A stretch of 64,000 nt of DNA from Halomonas rhizosphaerae (GCF_030010555.1 NZ_JASCQP010000005.1:1-64000); one strand, 5' to 3'. Positions 33,634 to 42,693 are shown, counted from the first letter of the stretch. Notes: generated by a model not told the origin, from the letters alone. Program-made: numbers and translations.

Positions 33634-34527
33634 ATGACTCGCGCACTGTTGCATTTCCAGGACGAGATGGCCCCCGCGCGGCGGCTCGCCCAGGCGGCGG
33701 GCTTAGCCGTCCACGCCGTCGAGTGTCACCGCTTTCCCGACGAGGAGCTCAAGCTGCGGCTTCCCTTCGCCGAGGCGGGCGCCTTTCCCGAGACCCTGGT
33801 GCTCTATCGCAGCCTCGACCGGCCCAACGACAAGCTCGTCGAACTGCTGCTGCTGGCGCGTCACGCCCGCCAGCACGGCGTGACCCGCCTGGTGCTGGTG
33901 GCGCCCTATCTCGCCTACATGCGCCAGGACATCGCCTTCCACCCCGGCGAGATCGTCAGCCAGACCATCGTCGGCGGCTTCCTTGCCGAGCTGTTCGATG
34001 CCGTGATCACCGTGGACCCGCACCTGCACCGCATCGAGCGACTCGACCAGGCGATTCCCCTCGAGCACGCCGTCGCGCTCTCCGGCGCCCCGCGCCTGGC
34101 CGAGCTGGTCGCCGAGAAGCGCCACGACCCCCTGCTGCTGGGCCCGGACGAGGAGGCCCTGCAGTGGGTCCGGCAGGCCGCCGAGGTCTCCGGCTTCGAT
34201 GTCGGCACCTGTCGCAAGACCCGCAACGGCGACCGTAACGTGCGGGTCGAGCTGCCGGACATCGAGGTTGCCGGCCGCCAGGTGGTGCTGATGGACGACG
34301 TGGCGAGTTCCGGTCACACCCTTGCCCGTGCCGCCGAGGCGCTGCTCGATGCCGGGGCGGCCTCGGTGGACGTGGCGATCACCCATGCGCTGTTCGCCGG
34401 CGATGCCCTGGCGGTGATCCAGGCCGCCGGCGTGGGCGAGGTCTGGAGTACCGACTGCATCGCGCATCAGAGCAATGCCACCGCCATGGCCCCGGTGCTG
34501 GCCGAGGCGCTCGCCGCCCTCGGCTAG
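33634..34527 (+). CDS. Ribose-phosphate diphosphokinase-like protein (first copy)
   Basis: A 297-aa protein of the PRPP synthetase family. Visible are ATP-side segments RFPDEELKLRLPF and VAPYLAYMRQDIAFHPGE, the DPHLHR motif (DLHADQ-like in housekeeping Prs) and the PRPP-binding loop VLMDDVASSGHTLARAAEAL. It is shorter than typical Prs (about 315 aa) and diverges at several conserved sites, so it is probably not the housekeeping enzyme. Operonic with the AMP-phosphorylase-like gene; both likely act in nucleotide ribose salvage. Confidence 0.82.
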   Translation: MTRALLHFQDEMAPARRLAQAAGLAVHAVECHRFPDEELKLRLPFAEAGAFPETLVLYRSLDRPNDKLVELLLLARHARQHGVTRLVLVAPYLAYMRQDIAFHPGEIVSQTIVGGFLAELFDAVITVDPHLHRIERLDQAIPLEHAVALSGAPRLAELVAEKRHDPLLLGPDEEALQWVRQAAEVSGFDVGTCRKTRNGDRNVRVELPDIEVAGRQVVLMDDVASSGHTLARAAEALLDAGAASVDVAITHALFAGDALAVIQAAGVGEVWSTDCIAHQSNATAMAPVLAEALAALG

Positions 34528-34540
34528 CGTTGCCCCTCAG

Positions 34541-34569
34541 CCGCAGGGCGGGCCCTGCCCGCCCTGCGG
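34541..34569. terminator. Strong hairpin between convergent genes
   Basis: CCGCAGGGCGGG (34541-34552) pairs perfectly with CCCGCCCTGCGG (34558-34569) around a 5-nt loop. It separates the PRPP-synthetase-like gene from the M42 peptidase gene. No T run on the + strand. Confidence 0.72.
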
Positions 34570-34594
34570 CATGCGTCTCACACGCTGGGTACGG

Positions 34595-35845
34595 TCACGT
34601 GTCGGCAGGTTCTGGCTTGTCGGCGCCCTGGTGCACCAACGGCCCGGCCTGGTCCAGGCGCGGGTGGTTGTCGCGGAACTCGCGGTGCGGGTCCGACAGG
34701 GCGTCCAGGGCCTGCACGGTATGGGTGATGGCATGGATCGCCGCCAGCACGTCCCTGGTGTAGCCGGTCTCGGAGATGGTGTGCATGTTGCGGATCGGGA
34801 AGCCGATGGAGGTGGCCACGCAGTCCACGGCGGCGAGCACCCCGGCCATGCCGTCGGTGCCGGTGTCCGGTCCCACGATGTCCCGCTGCACGGGAATGCC
34901 CTGTTCCCGGGCGGTGGTCTCGATGATCCGGTTGAGCTGCTCGCTGGCGATGGCGCCCACCGACAGCGTGAACCCCTTGCCCATCTCCAGCGGTTGCATG
35001 CGCCGGTCGCCGATGCCGGGGGCGGCCGTATAGTCGTGGTTCACATCCACGGCGATGATGGCGTCGGGCCGCAGTTCACCGGCCAGCACCCGGCTGCCTA
35101 GACGGCCGATCTCCTCGTAGCTGGCGATGGCGAACAGCACGCGCACCTGCTCGGTGCCGCCTGCCTCGGCGATCAGCCTCGCCACCTCGGCGGTGACGAA
35201 GCAGCCCAGGCCGTTGTCCAGGTAGGCGCCATAGAAGGTGTCCGGGCTGAAGCCGTGGCGGATAGCCCGGTCGAGGATGATCGAATCTCCGGGCCGAACG
35301 CCCAGGTTTTCCACCTGCTGCTTCTTGTTCTCGCCGTGGATCTGCAGGTCGAGATAGATCTGTTCCTTCTTGATGCCCTTCTCGCCCGAGCGCTGCGCCA
35401 TGTCGGAGAAGTGGATGGCTCCCAGGGCCTCCACGGTGCCGCCCTCGATGCGCCGGTAGCTTCCGGGCGCCTCGGGGTCCTCGCTGAACAGCGTGACCTC
35501 GTGGCCGATCAGCACGCCGGGCAGGAAGGAGTCGGTATTGATCCAGATCTTGCCGTCCTCGCCGATGGAGCGGACCTGCATGCGTATCTTGTCGGCATGG
35601 CCGATGATCATCACCTTGAAGAGGTCGTCGCGGCCCGGGTGGGTATCCAGCACTACGCCCGCGTGTCCCATGAACTGCCGCAGCTGCCAGCCTGCGGGAG
35701 CGAAGCTCTCGAAGTGGGGCTTGAGGACGCCGTAGGTCATGGCGGCCTCGAGCCCTACCGGGCTGGGTGCGGACAGGATGCGCCGCATCAGGTCGAACTG
35801 CGGCGCGGGCATGGGGCTGTTCCAGGGCTTTCGCGTATCGCTCAT
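34595..35845 (-). CDS. M42 family peptidase of the NAGGN osmoprotectant type
   Basis: A 416-aa co-catalytic metallopeptidase. Metal ligands fit IGHADK (His), GAYLDNGLG (Asp), SYEEIGRLGSR (Glu-Glu), VDVNHDY (Asp) and IRNMHTISETGYT (His). The sequence, including QVRSIGEDGKIWINTDSFLPG and GGTVEALGAIHFSD, is that of the subgroup linked to N-acetylglutaminylglutamine amide metabolism. The usual partners, an asparagine-synthase-like amidotransferase and an acetyltransferase/ligase, are not in the window. It may trim or turn over the osmolyte dipeptide; that is inference. Confidence 0.85.
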   Translation of the reverse strand: MSDTRKPWNSPMPAPQFDLMRRILSAPSPVGLEAAMTYGVLKPHFESFAPAGWQLRQFMGHAGVVLDTHPGRDDLFKVMIIGHADKIRMQVRSIGEDGKIWINTDSFLPGVLIGHEVTLFSEDPEAPGSYRRIEGGTVEALGAIHFSDMAQRSGEKGIKKEQIYLDLQIHGENKKQQVENLGVRPGDSIILDRAIRHGFSPDTFYGAYLDNGLGCFVTAEVARLIAEAGGTEQVRVLFAIASYEEIGRLGSRVLAGELRPDAIIAVDVNHDYTAAPGIGDRRMQPLEMGKGFTLSVGAIASEQLNRIIETTAREQGIPVQRDIVGPDTGTDGMAGVLAAVDCVATSIGFPIRNMHTISETGYTRDVLAAIHAITHTVQALDALSDPHREFRDNHPRLDQAGPLVHQGADKPEPADT

Positions 35846-35892
35846 GTCGTTCTTTCTCGCTCGTTCATGAAGTGGGGAATGGGGCGAGCGCC

Positions 35893-36855
35893 TCAGCGTC
35901 GGCGACGCATCCAGTAGCGCCGGCCCATGGCACCCGGGCGCTCAAGGATCACCGGTGGCGCATGGGCGTGGTCCTCGTGGTGATCATGCAGGGGCGGTTG
36001 CGGCGGCTCGTCGACGGTCATCAATCGGCGGATGCGCTCCTCCGTCGGCGGGTGGGTGCGCAGCCAGTCGAGCCCCGCGGGCGGATGGCGGCCGAACAGC
36101 GTGGCCAGCCAGCGACCATGGTGGCGCTCCAGCACGGCCAGCGCCGAGGCTAGCCCCTCAGGGTCGCCTGTCAGGGACACGGCGTCCAGGTCGGCGGTGT
36201 ACTCACGGTTGCGGGAGAGGGCCAGCTGGAGCAGGGTGCTCAGGCTGGGCGCGAAGGCCACCACCAGCAGCAGGCCCCAGGGAAGGCGGAGTTCGCCGGC
36301 CAGGATCAGGGGCACCATCAGCAGCAGGCTGAGCTGCAGCACCGTGGTCAGCCAGAGGGTCAGGCGGGTCATGGCCGCGGCCATGGACATCACCCGTGTG
36401 TCGCCATGGCGCAGGTGACTCACCTCGTGGGCCAGCACACCGGCCAGTTCGCGCAGCGTCAGGGTGCGCAGCAGGCCCTCGGTGACGGCGATGCCGCCGT
36501 CGTGCCGGGTGCCGACGGCGAAGGCGTTGAGGTCGGGCGAGGGCGCGTAGAACAGCTGCGGGGGGCGGGTGAGGCCGGCGCGCTTGTAGAGCGTATCGAG
36601 CAGTCGGTAGAGCGACGGTGCCTGGTGGCGATCGAGCAGGCCGGCCCCGGCATCGGCGAGGATGTAGCGGGCCGGCACCCAGCTACCGGCGAAGGCCCCG
36701 GCCACCACCATCCCCAGGCTCACCACGATCCCGAAACCGCCGGCCAGCAGGTAGCCGGGCACGGCCAGCACCAGGGCCAGGCCGCCCATGATCAGCAGGG
36801 TCTGCAGGCTGTTCTTTACCCGGCTGCGCCAGAGTCGTTGTCTCCCGATCGGCAT
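35893..36855 (-). CDS. M48 family zinc metalloprotease (HtpX-like)
   Basis: A 320-aa membrane protease. Two N-terminal helices (near 18-35 and 37-60), the zinc motif HEVSH at about residues 142-146, two further helices (about 165-225) and the third ligand region NREYTADLDAV fit HtpX, which degrades damaged inner-membrane proteins. The C-terminus has a His-rich run HDHHEDHAH that may bind metal. AGGGA precedes the ATG. Divergence from E. coli HtpX means another M48 subtype is possible. Confidence 0.87.
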   Translation of the reverse strand: MPIGRQRLWRSRVKNSLQTLLIMGGLALVLAVPGYLLAGGFGIVVSLGMVVAGAFAGSWVPARYILADAGAGLLDRHQAPSLYRLLDTLYKRAGLTRPPQLFYAPSPDLNAFAVGTRHDGGIAVTEGLLRTLTLRELAGVLAHEVSHLRHGDTRVMSMAAAMTRLTLWLTTVLQLSLLLMVPLILAGELRLPWGLLLVVAFAPSLSTLLQLALSRNREYTADLDAVSLTGDPEGLASALAVLERHHGRWLATLFGRHPPAGLDWLRTHPPTEERIRRLMTVDEPPQPPLHDHHEDHAHAPPVILERPGAMGRRYWMRRRR

Positions 36856-36949
36856 GGCGTCCCTTTGCAGTCGTCAGGCGAGGATGGTCGTCACGGAGGG
36901 CGGCTTCCGTGACGCCTCGAAGGCGTGCCGAGGTGTGAAGGGGCGGGGG

Positions 36950-37540
36950 TCAACCGTGCAGCCGGTGCAGGCTGTCGACCAGTCGCCCGCAGATGGCATC
37001 CAGCTTTTCCCCCTGCGTCTCGTCACGCAGCCGGCCGGCCTCGTCGAAGGCCTCCGCGGCCCGCGCCACGGCCAGCTGGTCCGGCAGCACCGTCACGCCG
37101 ATGTTGGCCAGCAGCTGACGGGCCAGCCCCAGGCTGCGGATGCCGCCCAGTCCGCCGGGCGAGGCGGAGACCACCGCCGCCAGCTTGCCCTGAAACAGCG
37201 TCAGGCCGCTCTCGCCCTCGTGGGGCCGGGTCAGCCAGTCCAGGGTGTTCTTGAGCAGCGGGGTGATGAAGCCATTGTACTCCGGCGAGGCGATCAGCAG
37301 GCCCTCGTGGTCGGCCAGGCCGCGACGCAGCACGCGGGCGCTCTCGGGCAGGCCCTGCTCGGTCTCCAGGTCGCCGTCATAGAGCGGCATGGGGTGGTCA
37401 CGCAGGTCGATGAAGGTGGGCCGGCCGCCCAGATGCTCGATGCGCTCGGCGGCCAGGCGCGCCAGTGCCTTGTTGTACGAGCCGGCGCGGCTGCTGCCGG
37501 CAAAGACCAGAATACGGGGGTGAGGCTGGCGATCTGTCAT
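36950..37540 (-). CDS. NADPH-dependent FMN reductase
   Basis: A 196-aa flavoprotein of the NADPH-dependent FMN reductase family. The phosphate-binding loop FAGSSRAGSYNKALA starts near residue 15, and SPEYNGFITPLLKNTLDWLTRP is the family hallmark that packs around FMN. Likely a quinone or chromate/azo reductase type. ATG 37540 is chosen because AAGGAG lies 6 nt upstream. Confidence 0.9.
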   Translation of the reverse strand: MTDRQPHPRILVFAGSSRAGSYNKALARLAAERIEHLGGRPTFIDLRDHPMPLYDGDLETEQGLPESARVLRRGLADHEGLLIASPEYNGFITPLLKNTLDWLTRPHEGESGLTLFQGKLAAVVSASPGGLGGIRSLGLARQLLANIGVTVLPDQLAVARAAEAFDEAGRLRDETQGEKLDAICGRLVDSLHRLHG

Positions 37541-37614
37541 GTGGGCTCCTTCGGGGTCCATCGTTCTCCCGGCAGTGACCTATCGATGCTGGCACAGCCT
37601 GCTGGGTCGCTGGG

Positions 37615-38685
37615 TCAGGCGTGGTGGGGCAGGTGGCCGGAGAGCGTCCGGCGAAGCGGCTTTACCGCCAGGCCGGTCAGCACCACGAGTCCCAGCCACT
37701 CGACCCAGGCCGGCAGCAGCTCGCCCACCGCCTCGATCTGGCGGGTGATGTCGAGCTGCCACCAGCTCGCCACCGCATCCACGCCCAGCCCCAGCAGCAC
37801 CGCGCTTGCCAGGATGCCGGCGAGGTAGGCCACCAGGGCCCGGTTGCCCATCTCGCGGCGGAAGACCCCGAGGGTGGCCAGGCTAGTGACCGGCGCGGCG
37901 ATCAGGAAGACCAGCACGGTGCCGGGCGAGACGCCGGCCAGCAGCAGCCCGGCGGCGATGGGCGTGGCGGCGGTGGCGCACATGTAGAGCGGAATGCCGA
38001 TCACCGCCATGAGCAGCATGGCCCCCGGGCCGCTGCCGAGTTCGGCCAGCTGCTGCGGCGGTACCAGGGCGATCAGGCCCCCGGCGACCAGCAGGCCCAC
38101 CAGCAGCCAGAGACTGATATCGTCGAGGATGTCGGTGAAGGCATAGCGCAGTCCGCCGGCCAGCCGACCGGCAAGCCCCTGCGAGGCGGTTTCGGCAGAG
38201 GCCTCCCGCGTATCGTCACAGCCGCTGCTGCAGCCGCCCCCGCAGCCTTGCGCGGTGCGGGTCTCGGCGCTGGGTGGCTCGCTCGCCGTAGCGGTACGGC
38301 CCACCAGCAGCCCGGTAACGATGGCGGTGAGCACGGCGCTGGTCGCCCGGGCCGCGGCCATGAAGGGACCGAGCAGGGCATAGGTGATGGCCATGGAATC
38401 CACGCCGATCCCCGGAGTGCCGATCAGGAAGGCGGTGGCCGGGCCGCGCGAGGCGCCGCCGCGATACATGGCCAGCGCCGTGGGAATCGCCCCGCACGAA
38501 CAGAGCGGCAAGGGAGCACCGATCACGGCCGCACGGGCAATGCTGCCCAGACCATGGCCGCCGACCCAGCGCTGGAGCAGGGCCTCGGAGACCAGGGCCT
38601 TGATCAGCCCGGCCATCACCAGCCCCAGCAGCAGCCAGGGAGCGGCGGAGAGGGCGACGGCCAGGATGGCGTTCAGCAGGGGCAT
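37615..38685 (-). CDS. SO_0444-like Cu/Zn efflux permease
   Basis: A 356-aa permease (DUF318/ArsP-like) with about eight to ten hydrophobic helices in two homologous halves. LCSCGAIPTA (residues 61-70) is the conserved helix-breaking motif. The cytosolic loop carries a metal-binding cluster CGGGCSSGC (Cys148, Cys152, Cys156), as in the Shewanella SO_0444 family of copper/zinc exporters. No MerR-type regulator is adjacent in this window. GAGGAG precedes the ATG. Confidence 0.82.
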   Translation of the reverse strand: MPLLNAILAVALSAAPWLLLGLVMAGLIKALVSEALLQRWVGGHGLGSIARAAVIGAPLPLCSCGAIPTALAMYRGGASRGPATAFLIGTPGIGVDSMAITYALLGPFMAAARATSAVLTAIVTGLLVGRTATASEPPSAETRTAQGCGGGCSSGCDDTREASAETASQGLAGRLAGGLRYAFTDILDDISLWLLVGLLVAGGLIALVPPQQLAELGSGPGAMLLMAVIGIPLYMCATAATPIAAGLLLAGVSPGTVLVFLIAAPVTSLATLGVFRREMGNRALVAYLAGILASAVLLGLGVDAVASWWQLDITRQIEAVGELLPAWVEWLGLVVLTGLAVKPLRRTLSGHLPHHA

Positions 38686-38710
38686 GGAGCACTCCTCGCA
38701 GACAATGTTC

Positions 38711-38742
38711 TATTCTGGGGCCGGCGGTCACCCGTCCGTCAA
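38711..38742 (-). promoter_or_regulatory. Candidate long-spacer promoter of the Cu/Zn permease
   Basis: On the minus strand TTGACG (38742-38737) and AGAATA (38716-38711) are 20 bp apart, the over-long spacing used by MerR-type metal activators. No clean dyad was found inside the spacer. The call rests on spacing and on the nature of the gene. Confidence 0.35.
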
Positions 38743-38778
38743 GCATGGCCGCTCCGGGCGAGCAGGATGCGCCCCTCG

Positions 38779-39228
38779 TCAGCCCCGGATCTCGGCAATG
38801 ACCTCGCCGGTCTCCTCGCTCAGTCCCGTCTCCTGGAAGCCGAGGCTGGCGTAGAAGTCCCGGGCGACCTGATTGGTGGATACATAGCAGATCGCGATGC
38901 GCTCGAAGGGGCCCTGTGCCCTGATCTCGTCCAGCACGCACTGCATGGCCCGGTACCCGATGCCTCTGCCCTGATGGTGTCGGTCGACCATGAGCCGGAA
39001 GATGTTGTAGGCAGGCGACCGGTCGTCCTGGTCGAAGGATTCGTACATGAGAAAGCCGACCACTTCCCCGCCGCAATAGATGGCACGAGGCCGATAGGTC
39101 GGATGCAAGCTCGATTCGGCAATGGAGTACAGGTTGTCAGCGACATAGTCACGCTGTGATGCCGCGACCTCCAGCGCAATGACGGCCTCGAAGTTCTCGC
39201 GGGTGACGTCCTTCAGTGCTATGTCCAT
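38779..39228 (-). CDS. GNAT acetyltransferase (diamine/spermidine acetyltransferase-like)
   Basis: A 149-aa acetyltransferase. The order LKDVTRENFEAVIALEVAASQRDYVADNLYSIAES at the N-terminus, FRLMVDRHHQGRGIGYRAMQCVLDEI as the acetyl-CoA loop, and CYVSTNQVARDFYASLGFQETG at the end resembles BltD/PaiA-type polyamine acetyltransferases. The substrate is inferred only. Confidence 0.82.
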   Translation of the reverse strand: MDIALKDVTRENFEAVIALEVAASQRDYVADNLYSIAESSLHPTYRPRAIYCGGEVVGFLMYESFDQDDRSPAYNIFRLMVDRHHQGRGIGYRAMQCVLDEIRAQGPFERIAICYVSTNQVARDFYASLGFQETGLSEETGEVIAEIRG

Positions 39229-39287
39229 CGCATGCTCCTCCCGTTGGGGGCATTACCCCGCCGCATGGGGTGAGGCGTCGCGGCCGC

Positions 39288-41033
39288 TCAGCAAGGGTCC
39301 GGTGCAGCGGGCTCCCCGGGGATCGGTATCGTCCGGTGCACCTCACCCAGCCGCGGGCTGCCGACCCGCACGGTCACCTCGCCTTCGCCCAGGATCACCC
39401 AGCATACACGGGCCTGGTGGCTGTTGCCTCGGGAGCGCTGGAACCAGGGCATCTGAGCGGCGTCGCCGAGGCCGAAGCCCCAGCCGTCCAGGTGCCCCAG
39501 CACCCGGCGGGCCCGGTCGGGTTCGAGCAGCTTGCAGCCCCGGGGGGAGGCCTCGGCCTCCACGCCGCCGTTCCAGGGGCGCTGGCGCGCGGCCTCCACG
39601 CCATGGCTCGGCAGGTAGCCGTGGTTGGCCACCGTCACGTCCAGCGCATGGACGCCCTCGGCCAGCGGCGTGCAGTGCACCGCCTCGATCACCAGCCGCG
39701 GCATCATCGAGGCGACCTGCAGCCAGTAGGCCGCCAGGCCGTCGCAGATCGCCGGCAGGATCTCCGGCGGCGGGTTCCAGATGCCAAGGCACGCATCCAG
39801 GCCGCCGACCTCCACCTCGCCCAGCTGGGGGTGCGTCAGCGGTCGCCAGTCGCCGAACAGCCGCTGGCCATTGCTGACCCGGTCCCATTGGGCCAGCCGC
39901 TCCATCTGCTCGCGGTCCAGGGCGGTGTAGTGGTCGATGAAGCGCTCGGGGCGGGGCAGACCGAGGCGCTGGAAGAGGTCCCAGAGCTCGCAGACCTGGG
40001 CCAGGCAGCCGCGCTGGTGGTAGGCGAACTCGATGAGGTCGCCATGCAGCGGGGTCTCGGGCTGGTAGCTGAACTCCTCGTAGCTGCTCACGGTGGGGTA
40101 GCCGGTGTGCGACTGGGCCCAGGCGGCAAGCTGGCGATAGAGCGCGAGGTCCTGCGGGGCCATGCCGCTGTCCGGGGCATCGACCAGCGGGCGGATGAAG
40201 ACGCCGCCGAAGGTGTGCAGGTTGAGCCAGGCGTAGAGGTTGGGGTGGGCGAGGGCGAAGTCGATCACGGCCCGGGTCTCGGGGGCGTCGCCGGGGTAGT
40301 GGCCGGCGCCGACCTGTTCCGGCTCGGGCCGCCAGCCCCAGGGGAAGTTGCGGTTGAAGTCCGGGGTGTCGGCCAGCCAGTCGGGTTCGGGGATCGTCTC
40401 GCCGTCCCAGTGCTCGATCATCCCCTCGGGGTAGAGCCGCCAGTAGGGGGGCGGGTCCGCCACGCGGCGCGGCAGCATCAGCCCCGGATGGTCGGGGGAG
40501 GCGACGAAATCGCCCGCCTCGTCGAGACAGCGCAGGAAGCGGCAGCGGCCGTCACCGTCCAGGTCCTCGGCGCGCCAGCGGGGCCGCTCGGGGCTGCCGG
40601 CGGTGCGCCGTGGGGCGGAGCGCACGAAACCGCCCTGGCGCAGCACCTGTTCGGCGCCGTCCGGCGAGAGGCGTGGGCAGATGTAGAACAGCACCTCGCG
40701 CAGCTGTCGGCACTGGTGCTCGGGCCACTCCCCGGGAAGTCGCTCGGGGGCCAGGTGCAGCGCCAGGACCGCTTCCGCCACGGCCAGGGCGACGCTGGAG
40801 CCGGCCAGCTCGGTACCGTGCATGTTGCCGTCCACCCAGACGGCGGGACGCCGGCGATCCGGCTCGGGGCCGAGGGTCAGCACCCAGAGGTCGCGTCCCT
40901 GAGGGCTGGTGCCGAGACTCTCCAGGCGGGCCAGCTGCGGGTGGTCCCGGGCCCAGGTTTCGAGCTGGCGGGTCAGTGCCTCGTGGCTCAGGTAGCGGTG
41001 GCGGAAGGGGCCGTTGAGCGTGTCGTGGGTCAT
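39288..41033 (-). CDS. M14 family zinc carboxypeptidase
   Basis: A 581-aa peptidase of the carboxypeptidase A fold. The N-terminal zinc motif is DGNMHGTELAGS (His and Glu ligands). DFNRNFPWGWRPEPEQVGAGHYPGDAPETRAV contains the substrate-carboxylate Arg-Asn-Phe block, and LNLHTFGGVFIRP gives the third ligand His. There is no signal peptide, so a cytosolic role is likely. The last ~200 residues form an extra domain after the catalytic one. GAGG precedes the ATG. Confidence 0.87.
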   Translation of the reverse strand: MTHDTLNGPFRHRYLSHEALTRQLETWARDHPQLARLESLGTSPQGRDLWVLTLGPEPDRRRPAVWVDGNMHGTELAGSSVALAVAEAVLALHLAPERLPGEWPEHQCRQLREVLFYICPRLSPDGAEQVLRQGGFVRSAPRRTAGSPERPRWRAEDLDGDGRCRFLRCLDEAGDFVASPDHPGLMLPRRVADPPPYWRLYPEGMIEHWDGETIPEPDWLADTPDFNRNFPWGWRPEPEQVGAGHYPGDAPETRAVIDFALAHPNLYAWLNLHTFGGVFIRPLVDAPDSGMAPQDLALYRQLAAWAQSHTGYPTVSSYEEFSYQPETPLHGDLIEFAYHQRGCLAQVCELWDLFQRLGLPRPERFIDHYTALDREQMERLAQWDRVSNGQRLFGDWRPLTHPQLGEVEVGGLDACLGIWNPPPEILPAICDGLAAYWLQVASMMPRLVIEAVHCTPLAEGVHALDVTVANHGYLPSHGVEAARQRPWNGGVEAEASPRGCKLLEPDRARRVLGHLDGWGFGLGDAAQMPWFQRSRGNSHQARVCWVILGEGEVTVRVGSPRLGEVHRTIPIPGEPAAPDPC

Positions 41034-41169
41034 GCCGATGCCTCGCCGTGCCGTGGTGCGCTGTCAGTATGGTGCATCCTTCGGGAAGGGGCGTCGCTGG
41101 CGCGTCTTACCCCTCTGGGGCCGGCTGTGCCAAGCTGGAAGCAGCATGAATTACGCATCGAGGTGGCCC

Positions 41170-41928
41170 ATGAACGACCGGCGGCGCGAGGCGCTGGAGC
41201 ACGAGCATCGCCCGGAGGTGATCGAGCGACGGCTGCGTGCCCCCTCCCGGCTCCAGCACATGCCCGATGCCATCCTCGGCGGCATCGACGGCTGCGTGAC
41301 CACCTTCGCGGTGGTCTCCGGGGCCTTCGGCGCGGGGTTCTCGTCCACGGTGGCGCTGGTGCTGGGGGTCGCCAACCTGCTCGCCGACGGCTTCAGCATG
41401 GCGGTCAGCAACTACGAGGCGATCCAGGCCCAGCGCGATCATGTCGAGGGGGTGCGTCGCACCGAGAACCACCATATCGACGAGGTACCGGAAGGCGAGC
41501 GCGAGGAGATTCGCCAGATATTCCAGCGCAAGGGGTTCACGGGCGAGACACTGGAGCGTGTGGTCGAGACCATCTGCAGTGACCACGAGGTGTGGGTGGA
41601 GACCATGGTCTCTGAGGAGCACGGCCTGCAGACCGTGGGGCTGAGCCCGTGGCGCTCGGCGCTGGCCACCTTCATCGCCTTCCTGGTGGTGGGCGCCATG
41701 CCGCTGCTGCCCTATGCGATACCGGGGCTGGATACTACCCGGCAGTTCCTGGCGAGCCTGGCGGTGGCCGGATTGATGTTCTTCCTGATCGGCATGGGCA
41801 AGAGCCTTGTCTATCATCAGCCGGTACTGAAGGCGGGGCTGAGGACCCTGCTGATCGGCGGGGTCGCGGCCGGGCTGGCCTTCCTCACCGGTCACCTGGC
41901 GCAGGCGCTGTTCGGCGTGGGCCTGTAG
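41170..41928 (+). CDS. VIT1/CCC1 family iron/manganese transporter
   Basis: A 252-aa membrane protein of the VIT1/CCC1 family, which moves Fe2+ or Mn2+ out of the cytosol. Helix 1 region ILGGIDGCVTTFAVVSGAFGAGF and GVANLLADGFSMAVSNYEA are diagnostic; a cytoplasmic charged loop with His/Glu (HHIDEVPEGEREEI) follows, then three further helices. ATG 41170 has GAGGTGG upstream and is preferred to ATG 41146. Divergent from the M14 gene. Confidence 0.9.
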   Translation: MNDRRREALEHEHRPEVIERRLRAPSRLQHMPDAILGGIDGCVTTFAVVSGAFGAGFSSTVALVLGVANLLADGFSMAVSNYEAIQAQRDHVEGVRRTENHHIDEVPEGEREEIRQIFQRKGFTGETLERVVETICSDHEVWVETMVSEEHGLQTVGLSPWRSALATFIAFLVVGAMPLLPYAIPGLDTTRQFLASLAVAGLMFFLIGMGKSLVYHQPVLKAGLRTLLIGGVAAGLAFLTGHLAQALFGVGL

Positions 41929-42072
41929 GTCGCCTTAACGACAGGGTCGCGTCGGCGACGATCCAGCATCCGGGTCAAACGGGGGCTGCGCGGGGGTAAG
42001 CGGGATGTGGCTGGCATGCTCGGGCCAGGGCGGCGTAGGCTGGGTGGCACCGTAATGCCAGGGAGACAGCGA

Positions 42073-42510
42073 ATGGACCGCTTCATGCAGGCCGCGCTCG
42101 AGGAAGCCCGCCATGGTCTCGAGGAGGGCGGCATCCCCATCGGCTCGGTGCTGGTGCACCGCGGGGTGGTCATCGGCCGCGGCCACAATCGTCGCGTGCA
42201 GCTGGGCAGTGCGGTGCTGCACGGCGAGATGGATGCCCTGGAGAACGCCGGGCGCCACCCGGCCGAGACCTACCGCGAAAGCGTCCTCTACACCACCCTC
42301 TCGCCCTGTCCGATGTGCAGCGGTGCCATCCTGCTCTATGGCATCCCGAAGGTGGTGATCGGCGAGAATCGTACCTTCCTCGGCGAGGAGGCCCTGCTGA
42401 GGGAGCGTGGCGTCGAGGTGGAGGTGCTGCAGGATCCCGAGTGCTTTGCGCTGATGGAGGGCTTCATTGCCGCCTCGCCCGAGCTGTGGCACGAGGACAT
42501 CGGCGAGTAG
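42073..42510 (+). CDS. Nucleoside/cytosine deaminase family protein
   Basis: A 145-aa zinc deaminase. The metal and catalytic motif is LHGEMDALENAG (His-x-Glu) followed by LSPCPMCSGAILLYGIPKVVIGENRTF (Pro-Cys-x-x-Cys). The spacing and the ENRTFLGEEALLRERGVEVEV end resemble yeast-type cytosine deaminase rather than TadA. It would convert cytosine (or a related base) to uracil. GGGAGA precedes ATG 42073. Confidence 0.87.
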   Translation: MDRFMQAALEEARHGLEEGGIPIGSVLVHRGVVIGRGHNRRVQLGSAVLHGEMDALENAGRHPAETYRESVLYTTLSPCPMCSGAILLYGIPKVVIGENRTFLGEEALLRERGVEVEVLQDPECFALMEGFIAASPELWHEDIGE

Positions 42511-42693
42511 CGCCCACTGCGTCAGGCATGACGAGAACCATGCTGATCTGGGTCAAGTCGGCCGGCGAGGGCTGGACTACCTTGATGAGGAGGCGAGCCT
42601 CACGAGTCGCTGCGGCCGGCATGGGCTGGGCCGCGATGACTCTTGCTCCCCTGGGCCTCGCCATTCCTGAACTGCATTCGAGGAGTTATCGTC

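Noticed and set aside
42642..42666. Sigma-32 promoter before hsp20
   Set aside because: CTTGCTC and CGCCATTC match only partly and are 10 bp apart, shorter than usual; mentioned as weak only.
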